From assembly GCA_003176045.1 (NCBI GenBank), contig PSRM01000346.1:1-64000 (forward strand): a stretch of DNA of 64,000 nucleotides, written 5' to 3'. The notes beneath the pieces are model-generated. The model made no database searches, had not been told where the DNA came from, and was given only the letters and a program-made list of their open reading frames with translations. This document shows positions 58,289-64,000 of the stretch, one piece after another. Each line of letters starts with the position of its first letter. Positions within the stretch are counted from its first letter, which is position 1. A program made the position numbers and the translations under genes. Source of the stretch: Verrucomicrobiota bacterium. Lineage in GTDB: Bacteria > Verrucomicrobiota > Verrucomicrobiia > Limisphaerales > UBA8199.

Positions 58289-59113
58289 TTAAATCACGTC
58301 CGCAAAGCTCTTTTCAGCCCGACGGAAGTACCACGTGCCTGAGAGCAGTAGCACGACCACGACACAGCAGGCCATCCAGACTGCCGGCCAATCCAGGGCC
58401 GGACCGCCGGGCAGTATGGACCAACGAAAGCCCTCAATGACGCCCACCATCGGGTTTAGCTCGTACAGCCAATGCCATTTGGCCGGAACCACGCTGCTGC
58501 TGAAGCCGACCGGGGAAACGTAAAGCCCGAACTGGACGATGAATGGAATGATGTATCGGAAGTCCCGGTATTTGACCGTGAGCGCGCACAGCCAAAGCCC
58601 CGCGCCAAAGGCTGCGCCGAAGGCAATGACAACAAATAAGGGCAGCGCAATGATGCGTGAATCAGGCGCAAGGTGATACCACGTCATCACGAAGGCCATC
58701 AGGCCGAGCGTGATCAGAAAATCCACGAAGCTGGTGATGACCGCCCCTGCAGGAACGATGAGCCTGGGGAAATAAACCTTGGAAATCAAATTGGCGTTCC
58801 CCACCAGGCTGTTGCCGGATTCGGACAGGCTGGTTGCAAAGAACTGCCACGGCAGCATGGCCGCCATCACGAACGGCGCATATGGGCCGCCGCCGGGGGC
58901 GTTCAGTTTCGCAAACTGATTGAACACAACCGTGAGCACTACCATGGTCAAAAACGGGCGCACAATCGCCCACGAAACACCGATGACCGTCTGCTTGTAG
59001 CGGACCAGGATGTCGCGCCAGGCAAGAAAATAAAACAGCTCCCGGTAACGCCACAAATCGCGCCAGTAATTCCTTTCGGAACGCCCGGATTCGATGACTA
59101 GTTCCGGAGTCAT
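58289..59113 (-). CDS. wzm: Wzm-type ABC transporter permease
   Basis: The product has 274 residues with six membrane segments. RYRELFYFLAWRDILVRYKQ and TVIGVSWAIVRPFLTMVVLT at the N-terminus, FPRLIVPAGAVITSFVDF, LSESGNSLVGNANLISKVYF and YVSPVGFSSS in the core are hallmarks of ABC-2 type polysaccharide export permeases (TagG/Wzm). With Wzt it moves a finished polysaccharide across the inner membrane. Its ATG overlaps the epimerase stop by 4 bp, so it is coupled to it. The ATPase partner is at 54420-55808. Confidence 0.85.
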   Translation of the reverse strand: MTPELVIESGRSERNYWRDLWRYRELFYFLAWRDILVRYKQTVIGVSWAIVRPFLTMVVLTVVFNQFAKLNAPGGGPYAPFVMAAMLPWQFFATSLSESGNSLVGNANLISKVYFPRLIVPAGAVITSFVDFLITLGLMAFVMTWYHLAPDSRIIALPLFVVIAFGAAFGAGLWLCALTVKYRDFRYIIPFIVQFGLYVSPVGFSSSVVPAKWHWLYELNPMVGVIEGFRWSILPGGPALDWPAVWMACCVVVVLLLSGTWYFRRAEKSFADVI

Positions 59114-60168
59114 GCGTTTAGTTTAACCAACGCGCTTTCATTCGCCCGCGCCCACGCATGAATATCCTGCACGATTTCGCGCACTGATTTTTTTGGACGC
59201 CAATTGGTTTTGGCGAACAACCGTGAATTGTCGCCGATGAAAATCCGCAAGTCTGCCGGCCGATTCCCTGAATCAGACCCGATCTCCACTCGCCGGCCAA
59301 CAACTTCGCGGCACAAGTCTGTTAATTCATAGAGCGACACACTGTTGTCCGCTCCACCGGCAACGTTTCCCAGCCAGCCATTCCACGCATCAAAGTTCCG
59401 AATTTGCTCCAGAATTAGCGCGCACAGATCGCTGACGTGCAGAACGTCCCGCACCTGTTTGCCTTGCCCTCCATACCCGATGTAGCTGAGCCGCCGGCCA
59501 AAATGGTGTGCAAGGACCCACAGGGATGCGACGCCCTGGTCCACTTTGCCGAATTGCCACGGACCGGCGATCACTCCGCACCGGTTGATCACCGCCCGGA
59601 GCCCGAACGCGCTTCGATACTCCTCGATGAGTTGTTCGGCAGCCAATTTGGTGAAGCCATAAAGCGAGCGGGCGCCGGCCATCCTGACGTCCTCAGACAC
59701 TCCGCGCGAGCTGATTCCACAATTCCCATTGTCCTGCCACGAAAACCGTGTGGCCTCTTCCCGCCATGGATGCTTTTCAAGTGTGGCGATGGGATAGACC
59801 CTGCTGGTGGACAGGAATATAAATCCGGAGTTCCATTCACGGGCCTTTTCGAGGCAGTGGTAAGCCCCGCCGAGATTCGTTTCGAAAAGATAATCTGGTG
59901 AGCCATTCTGGCCGGCCAATACAGAGGGCTCGGCGGAGCACTCAATCAAGAAGTCGAACGGCCCGGCGGGGAACGTGTCCGCCTGGCGAACATCTCCGCG
60001 CGAAAAAGTAATTCCCGCTGCTTCCAAGCGAGGCACATTCAACTCCGAGCCGCACCGATACAGGTTATCCATGCACACGACCTCCGCCTCGGGCCATTCC
60101 CGCCTGAACGCCAGCGAGAGATTCGAGCCTACAAACCCGGCACCGCCTGTAATGAGAAAACGCATCAA
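59110..60168 (-). CDS. NAD-dependent sugar epimerase/dehydratase
   Basis: The product has 352 residues. The N-terminal Rossmann motif is TGGAGFVGSNLSLAF. STSRVYP supplies the Ser/Thr, and YGFTKLAAEQLIEEY the catalytic Tyr-x3-Lys. GYGGQGKQVRDVLHVSDL is the segment typical of CDP-paratose/tyvelose-2-epimerase-like enzymes of the extended SDR family. It converts a nucleotide-activated sugar, probably for the surface polysaccharide. It lies 45 bp downstream of a second epimerase and overlaps wzm. Confidence 0.8.
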   Translation of the reverse strand: MMRFLITGGAGFVGSNLSLAFRREWPEAEVVCMDNLYRCGSELNVPRLEAAGITFSRGDVRQADTFPAGPFDFLIECSAEPSVLAGQNGSPDYLFETNLGGAYHCLEKAREWNSGFIFLSTSRVYPIATLEKHPWREEATRFSWQDNGNCGISSRGVSEDVRMAGARSLYGFTKLAAEQLIEEYRSAFGLRAVINRCGVIAGPWQFGKVDQGVASLWVLAHHFGRRLSYIGYGGQGKQVRDVLHVSDLCALILEQIRNFDAWNGWLGNVAGGADNSVSLYELTDLCREVVGRRVEIGSDSGNRPADLRIFIGDNSRLFAKTNWRPKKSVREIVQDIHAWARANESALVKLNA

Positions 60169-60169
60169 G

Positions 60170-60242
60170 TGGGAGATAGGAGATGGAAGTTGGAAGATAG
60201 AAACCCTAAGACCTTAATTCCCATTTCCCATCTTCCATTTGC
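60170..60242. repeat. GGGAGAT/GGAAGAT-type repeats between two epimerase genes
   Basis: Units GGGAGAT, AGGAGAT, GGAAGTT, GGAAGAT on the plus strand and CCCATTT, CCCATCT, TCCATTT facing them. The right half codes for the last residues (KWKMGNGN) of the upstream epimerase. Confidence 0.65.
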
Positions 60243-61287
60243 CATAGATCTCCTCGAACACCGCATCGAGATTCTTGCTGATATCCCAACCCGGGTAATG
60301 GGTCCGCATTTTCGTCAGGTCGCTGATGTAGCAGATGTGGTCGCCTTCGCGGTTTTTATCCACGTATTCAAAATTCATTTTCTTGCCGCTCAAAGTGGCC
60401 GCGCGATCAAATGCTTCGAGAATCGAAACGCTGTTGCCTCGCCCGCCTCCGATGTTGTACACCTCGCCGCAGCGGGGGTTTTCGTAAAATGCATGAATGA
60501 ACCGGGCCACATCGACCGAGTGAATGTTGTCCCGAACTTGCTTGCCTTTGTAGCCATACACTTTGTAGGCCTTGCCTTGGACATTGCATTTCACCAGATA
60601 GCTTAGGAAGCCATGCAGTTCCACACCGCTGTGGTTCGGGCCTGTCAGGCAGCCGCCCCGCAAACAGCAGCTCTTCAGCCCAAAATAGCGCCCGTACTCC
60701 TGCACCATGACATCTGCTGCGACCTTGGACGCGCCGAACAGGCTGTGCTTGCTTTGGTCTATAGGAAAATCCTCCCTGATCCCACCCGCGTAGGCTGGAT
60801 CTTCATAATCCCAGCGCGTTTGGGTTTCTTTTAGTCGAATGGTGTTGGGCCGGTCCCCATAGACCTTGTTTGTGCTCATGTGTACGAACACAGCCCCCGG
60901 CGCGTTGCGGCGGGTCGCCTCGAGCAGATTTAACGTCCCAACTGCGTTAACGTCGAAATCGTCGAATGGGCGCGAGGCTGCCAGGTCGTGGCTCGGCTGC
61001 GCTGCGGTGTGGACGATCAGCGAAGGCTTGAGCGTTTCGAGCAAACCTCCAACGCTCGCCCGATCGCGAATATCCAACTCGTGGTGCTTGAAACTTTTGT
61101 GCGTAGCCAGAAGCCTGTGTTGATTCCACCGCGTATCCCCTCCTGGCCCGAAAAACTCCGCCCGCATGTTGTTGTCCACACCATGCACCTGCCACCCCAA
61201 CCGGCTGAAATAATCCACTACTTCAGAACCAATTAGGCCGGAAGAGCCAGTGACTAATAGGGTGACCACAGGACTACAAGGCGACAC
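60214..61287 (-). CDS. NAD-dependent epimerase, CDP-tyvelose-2-epimerase-like
   Basis: The product has 357 residues from a GTG at 61287; an inner GTG at 61269 ([15 protein letters not shown]) fits the usual enzyme start better. The NAD site is [26 protein letters not shown] and then [19 protein letters not shown] follow. The usual YxxxK has Phe at the Tyr position (FGASK). [16 protein letters not shown] and [16 protein letters not shown] are family features of the tyvelose-epimerase group. It supplies an activated sugar for the glycan. The end (KMGNGN) is repeat-derived. Confidence 0.75.
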   Translation of the reverse strand: MSPCSPVVTLLVTGSSGLIGSEVVDYFSRLGWQVHGVDNNMRAEFFGPGGDTRWNQHRLLATHKSFKHHELDIRDRASVGGLLETLKPSLIVHTAAQPSHDLAASRPFDDFDVNAVGTLNLLEATRRNAPGAVFVHMSTNKVYGDRPNTIRLKETQTRWDYEDPAYAGGIREDFPIDQSKHSLFGASKVAADVMVQEYGRYFGLKSCCLRGGCLTGPNHSGVELHGFLSYLVKCNVQGKAYKVYGYKGKQVRDNIHSVDVARFIHAFYENPRCGEVYNIGGGRGNSVSILEAFDRAATLSGKKMNFEYVDKNREGDHICYISDLTKMRTHYPGWDISKNLDAVFEEIYGKWKMGNGN

Positions 61288-61515
61288 CGTGCAAGCTGCC
61301 GCCCTTGGTTGAATTGCCGAATTTCAGCAAAACCAATGTTCGCGTTTGACACCAGTGGCGAGTCTCTCAACGCCTACAACCTGTTGTATATGTTGGCCTG
61401 AACACCCACAGCATTGAGTGTTGAAGCCTTCGAGACACAAGGGTTTGGATTCCTTGCTCTCACATCATCTAGCCAGCAACCCGCTAGCCAATCAGCCCCA
61501 AAATGTGCTAAAGAC

Positions 61516-61548
61516 GACGGACTACGGACTACGGACCAGTGACTACTT
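61516..61548. repeat. GACTACG heptamers
   Basis: GACGACG, GACTACG, GACTACG, GACCAGT and GACTACT follow one another with a 7-bp step near the 3' end of the GbsR gene. No gene is seen in 61288-61542. Confidence 0.75.
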
Positions 61549-62232
61549 CCCCAGCACACGCTCGATCAAAGGCAGCACGCGTCGAACGTTTTTACCCCAG
61601 CTCCGCAACATCTTTACCCTGGCTGCGACATGGTCTTTCTGGTCCTTCGGCAGTGCGGGAATCATTGCTGAAACCCTGTCCAGTCGCTCGCCTCCACCCT
61701 CCAGGTGCGGAGCGATTTGATCCCGCAAAAAGCGACCCGCCAGCTTTCGCAGCTCAGCCACAGCCTCATAGTGCGTACGCCTGTCCCCGCCGATATAGAC
61801 CGTGCGAATCGCCCCAATCCCACGCAAAAACCGCAGTCCCTGGCTGGCCGAGCCTTTGCTGAGTCCTAACCGAAGGATCAGGTCGTCCATCGCCAACGGA
61901 CGCGCGGAAATGAAAAGAAGCCCGTAGATCTCGCCCAGAGATCTCGGTTGCCCTAAAATGCGCGAAACCTGCACAAACATCTCAATAATCTCGGTTTCCA
62001 AGGGACTTACTCCCGTGGACGGACGAGCCTCGCCTTCCAGGAGCGCCCAACTCTGTTGGGCGCGTCTCGCACTGACTCCCGTGGATGGGGCGACAACGGC
62101 TTCCAAATTGGTTTCAAGCGGCATCTTAATCGCCTCCGAGGCACTCCCAGCCCCTTCTGTCGCTTCCGTGGGCACGGGCAGTTTGTCTGGTTCCTGGGCG
62201 GGAGGTTCTGATTTTTCAACAATGAGTGGCAT
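61543..62232 (-). CDS. GbsR/MarR-type transcriptional regulator
   Basis: About 229 residues from the ATG at 62232; a longer frame to 62313 would run across the operator candidate and is less likely. The winged-helix domain starts at about residue 85 in the short form: EIIEMFVQVSRILGQPRSLG, YGLLFISARPLAMDDLILRL and GLSKGSASQGLRFLRGIGAI then RTVYIGGDRRTHYEA, typical of GbsR-like repressors. Residues 30-80 are Pro/Ala/Glu-rich and contain two PSTGVS motifs around a GGAGCGCCC-type palindrome. A palindrome ATTTTGTTCA-8-TGAACAAAAT lies 29-56 bp upstream, so autoregulation is likely. The effector is unknown. Confidence 0.78.
   Translation of the reverse strand: MPLIVEKSEPPAQEPDKLPVPTEATEGAGSASEAIKMPLETNLEAVVAPSTGVSARRAQQSWALLEGEARPSTGVSPLETEIIEMFVQVSRILGQPRSLGEIYGLLFISARPLAMDDLILRLGLSKGSASQGLRFLRGIGAIRTVYIGGDRRTHYEAVAELRKLAGRFLRDQIAPHLEGGGERLDRVSAMIPALPKDQKDHVAARVKMLRSWGKNVRRVLPLIERVLGK
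62015..62095. repeat. ACTCCCGTGGA direct repeats around a GCGCCCAACTCTGTTGGGCGC palindrome
   Basis: ACTCCCGTGGACGG at 62009 and ACTCCCGTGGATGG at 62075 flank GCGCCCAACTCTGTTGGGCG. The flanking direct repeats look like a target-site duplication around an inserted palindromic element inside the regulator gene. Confidence 0.55.
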
Positions 62233-62260
62233 AGTCAGCGCATTTTTATCAGAAGTGTCT

Positions 62261-62288
62261 ATTTTGTTCAATAAAAAATGAACAAAAT
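62261..62288. promoter_or_regulatory. Operator candidate of the GbsR/MarR regulator
   Basis: A perfect inverted repeat ATTTTGTTCA, 8-bp AT-rich spacer ATAAAAAA, TGAACAAAAT. It lies 29-56 bp upstream of the preferred start of the regulator. Dyads of this form bind MarR-type dimers; its GC content is far below the surroundings. Confidence 0.6.
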
Positions 62289-62294
62289 GTTCCC

Positions 62295-62560
62295 GGACTA
62301 CTCCCAATGTCACCCATTGTTACGGCCGCGTTACGGCCGCGTTATGGGTTTTGTAACGGGTGTTACCTCCGGTAAACACGGCCTTGTTACGCTGTTACGG
62401 GTTTTTCGGGGGGACACACTTCACACTTCACACTTCGGGGGGGATACACCGCTCATCAGGCCCTTCTACTCGTTCTTAGTTCTTAATCCTAATCTTTCAT
62501 CTTTCTCTTAATCTTAATCTCCGTTTACCACTATTTGATGTTTTTTACCGCTATTTACGG
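62295..62560. repeat. Mixed short tandem repeats, no gene
   Basis: TTACGGCCGCG twice at 62318-62341 and further GTTAC/GTAAC words to 62400, ACACTTC heptamers three times at 62415-62437, CTTAATC/TAATCTT-type units at 62476-62520, and CTATTTAC-type units at 62528-62570. Confidence 0.65.
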
Positions 62561-63712
62561 CTATTTGCCGGTTTTTTTAATAACCTCTTTCAGATTCACA
62601 GGCACCCCTCCCATTCGTTTGCTCTGGTCCGCAGCTTCCATGAACGCCAGAATCTCAATCGTTTCCTCAGGTTTCACCGGCGCCACTCCCGTTTTGAAAA
62701 AGTCCATGATCGCTACCACCAATTGCACGTAGCCTTCAAACGACCCCGCTTCTGCCTCGCCTTTTTCACCCCAGGCTAATCCCGCGAAGCCCTGGTCTTC
62801 ATGAAGGATACCCGTGCGCCCACCACTCCATTGGCCCACCACCTCGATTTTGCCCGTCAGATTCGTGCCGCGCTGAACGGTTTCACAGCCAGTTCCAAGC
62901 ACCGTAAAAAGGGCTTCAACGCCGTGAACACCGTACCAGAATAGGTCCGGATGATGCGGCTCCAGCTCGCAGGGTCCATGGGTTTCCATAAGGAATACCT
63001 TTCCGAGCGAGCCCTTTCGCAAAGCCTGCGAAGCCTTCGCGAACCGCAACCCCGACGAACTGAAGACCGGAACCTTTGCCGCTTTCGCCAACCTGAAGAT
63101 TTCAATGGCATCTCGAAGTGAGCCCGCCATCGGCTTGTCAATGAACACCGGTTTCCGCGCCTGCAACACTGGCCTTACCTGTTCCAGGTGCGGGCGACCA
63201 TCCACGCTCTCCAAAAGCACCGCATCCACATTCCGGCAAAGTTCATCAATCGTGTCGTAAATCTTGACTCCGTATTTATCCCGAAGCACGCTCGTGTACT
63301 CCTCCACCCGTGAGGCACTTGACGGAATGTCCGGACTTCCTCCCTTATAGGCTGCCACAATTTTCCCTCCCGAGACGTGTCCCTTGGCCTGCGGATTATT
63401 GAGCACCTCCGTAAACGCCGTGACATGCGAAGTGTCACATCCAATGATCCCCAGGCGCAGGTCGGCGCCAGATGCCAGGCTCAGCATTGAGCCGCACACA
63501 GCAAGAAACAAACACCTGCCGCAAACACCAAACACCAAACACCGCAGGCAAACACCAAACACCAAACACCAAACACCAGAGAAGCTCCAAACATCAAATT
63601 GCAATTCTTCAAAACCGCGGTGTTTGGTGTTTGAGTCTTGGTGTCGCTGTGGTGTTTGGAGCTTGGTGTCTGGTGTTTGGAGCTTGGTTTTAGGTGTTTT
63701 ATCCGTATTCAT
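62561..63712 (-). CDS. Gfo/Idh/MocA family oxidoreductase with repeat-derived leader
   Basis: The product has 383 residues. From about residue 84 it is a normal Gfo/Idh/MocA enzyme: LRLGIIGCDTSHVTAFTEVL, EYTSVLRDKYGVKIYDTIDEL, and PVFIDKPMAGSLRDAIEIF with the catalytic Lys in the DKP motif, then HGVEALFTVLGTG. It oxidises a sugar or cyclitol with NAD(P). Residues 5-66 are translated from CAAACACC-type heptamers: first KTKLQTPDTKLQTP, then VWCLVFGVCLRCLVFGVC. The latter, with LFLAVCGSMLSLASGA, looks like a signal peptide hydrophobic core, so the repeat may have created an export signal. An inner ATG at 63487 would give a cytosolic form. The final 300 residues are well conserved in type. Confidence 0.75.
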   Translation of the reverse strand: MNTDKTPKTKLQTPDTKLQTPQRHQDSNTKHRGFEELQFDVWSFSGVWCLVFGVCLRCLVFGVCGRCLFLAVCGSMLSLASGADLRLGIIGCDTSHVTAFTEVLNNPQAKGHVSGGKIVAAYKGGSPDIPSSASRVEEYTSVLRDKYGVKIYDTIDELCRNVDAVLLESVDGRPHLEQVRPVLQARKPVFIDKPMAGSLRDAIEIFRLAKAAKVPVFSSSGLRFAKASQALRKGSLGKVFLMETHGPCELEPHHPDLFWYGVHGVEALFTVLGTGCETVQRGTNLTGKIEVVGQWSGGRTGILHEDQGFAGLAWGEKGEAEAGSFEGYVQLVVAIMDFFKTGVAPVKPEETIEILAFMEAADQSKRMGGVPVNLKEVIKKTGK

Positions 63713-63745
63713 CCGTTTTTATCCGTGGTTAAGATTCCGGTTTAA
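63485..63745. repeat. CAAACACC heptamer foldback element and 10-mer array
   Basis: CAAACAC/AAACACC units at 63505-63585 face GGTGTTT/TGGTGTT units at 63620-63695 around CCAGAGAAGCTCCAAACATC. An array with a 10-bp step (TTTTATCCGT, ATTCATCCGT, TTTTATCCGT) follows at 63697-63726. Same layout as 42014-42210. Confidence 0.8.
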
Positions 63746-63791
63746 GGCAAAACGCTAACCAGCCGGGGGCACGATTTCAACGGCAATTCCC

Positions 63792-63820
63792 TTGAAGATT
63801 GACCTAAGCCTTGGTATAAA
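63792..63820 (+). promoter_or_regulatory. Sigma-70-like promoter of the aminotransferase gene
   Basis: TTGAAG (63792-63797), a 17-bp spacer and TATAAA (63815-63820), ending 9 bp before the ATG at 63830. Sequence and spacing fit; the very short leader lowers the confidence. Confidence 0.35.
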
Positions 63821-63829
63821 TTAACGGCT

Positions 63830-64000
63830 ATGCAGATGATGGAAGACACTCAGAAGCCGGCAGCAACGGAAGATAGGCAGGGCCCCGCCCGGGGCGTCCG
63901 AGCGCCCATCACGCCGAAAGGCGCCATCGCTGAGTTGGAGGGGCACATCCTCGTGGATGGCTTCAAGATAGTGTTCGATGCTCAGAAAAGCCAGGGCTCG
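63830..64000 (+). CDS. L-lysine 6-aminotransferase-like protein, N-terminal part (cut by window edge)
   Basis: 57 codons are visible, opening with ATG at 63830 and running off the window. The stretch ITPKGAIAELEGHILVDGF then KIVFDAQKSQGS matches the start of class III aminotransferases of the L-lysine epsilon-aminotransferase (LAT) type, where the usual text is R.HiLvDGF.lVlDl.kS.Gs. It would move the epsilon amino group of lysine to 2-oxoglutarate. The PLP lysine is outside the window. An ATG at 63839 is an alternative start. A TTGAAG-17-TATAAA promoter lies directly upstream. Confidence 0.6.
   Translation, partial: MQMMEDTQKPAATEDRQGPARGVRAPITPKGAIAELEGHILVDGFKIVFDAQKSQGS

Overview
The window looks like a chromosomal segment of a Verrucomicrobiota bacterium, most likely the Pedosphaera/Limisphaerales side of the phylum. 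The assignment is inferred from gene content: many large secreted proteins ending in a small domain that closes on F(Y/F)RL, a PEP-CTERM protein with an exosortase in the same window, choice-of-anchor-Q type beta-helix proteins, two FTYQG(K/R)L surface proteins, a DUF2961 remnant, DUF4202 and DUF4097 proteins. I found no rRNA, tRNA, CRISPR array, transposase or integrase.

Region 1 (1-16.7 kb) is secreted and surface proteins. It holds the N-terminal part of an M11-like metallopeptidase, a 1509-residue Kelch/beta-helix mosaic, two exported Hcp-fold proteins in tandem, an FTYQGKL surface protein, a C10 (streptopain-like) cysteine protease, a small secreted protein, a decayed DUF2961 fragment, a DUF885 metallopeptidase-like protein and a DUF4097 repeat protein. 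A motif TGTAACCTTT-N8-CGCTTAAG, which looks like an ECF-sigma promoter, recurs upstream of several of these genes.

Region 2 (17-31.5 kb) holds a LysR regulator and a two-gene cassette made of an AAA/DUF3696 ATPase plus a protein whose C-terminus resembles the PLD-like MIT_C domain (candidate defence pair). It also holds a ClpX-like ATPase, a DUF4202 protein, two paralogous secreted proteins with different C-terminal ends (one PEP-CTERM), an M64 peptidase and a giant beta-helix protein.

Region 3 (31.7-61.3 kb, all on the minus strand) is an exopolysaccharide or O-antigen-like locus. It has about nine glycosyltransferases (GT2, GT4, STELLO-like and GT-D types), an exosortase/EpsI protein, two hexapeptide acetyltransferases, two methyltransferases, a pyruvyltransferase-like protein, a Wzy-like polymerase, a Wzm/Wzt ABC exporter and two NAD-dependent sugar epimerases. 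A surface protein and three small unknown genes sit between wzm and wzt. The glycan genes plausibly build and export a surface polysaccharide, while the exosortase processes PEP-CTERM proteins.

Region 4 (61.5-64 kb) has a GbsR/MarR regulator with a perfect palindromic operator candidate, a Gfo/Idh/MocA oxidoreductase, and the start of a lysine 6-aminotransferase on the plus strand.

The most unusual feature is the repeat load. More than twenty short arrays of imperfect 7-bp tandem repeats (unit words such as GGACTTT, GTGAAAC, GGTTCAG, TTCAAAG, GACCACT, AAACACC) are scattered through intergenic DNA and also sit in frame inside genes (exosortase, glycosyltransferases, wzt, lysR, an oxidoreductase), where they are translated as 7-residue periodic peptides. 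About ten families of 25-120 bp palindromic REP/MITE-like elements accompany them, some also inside genes.
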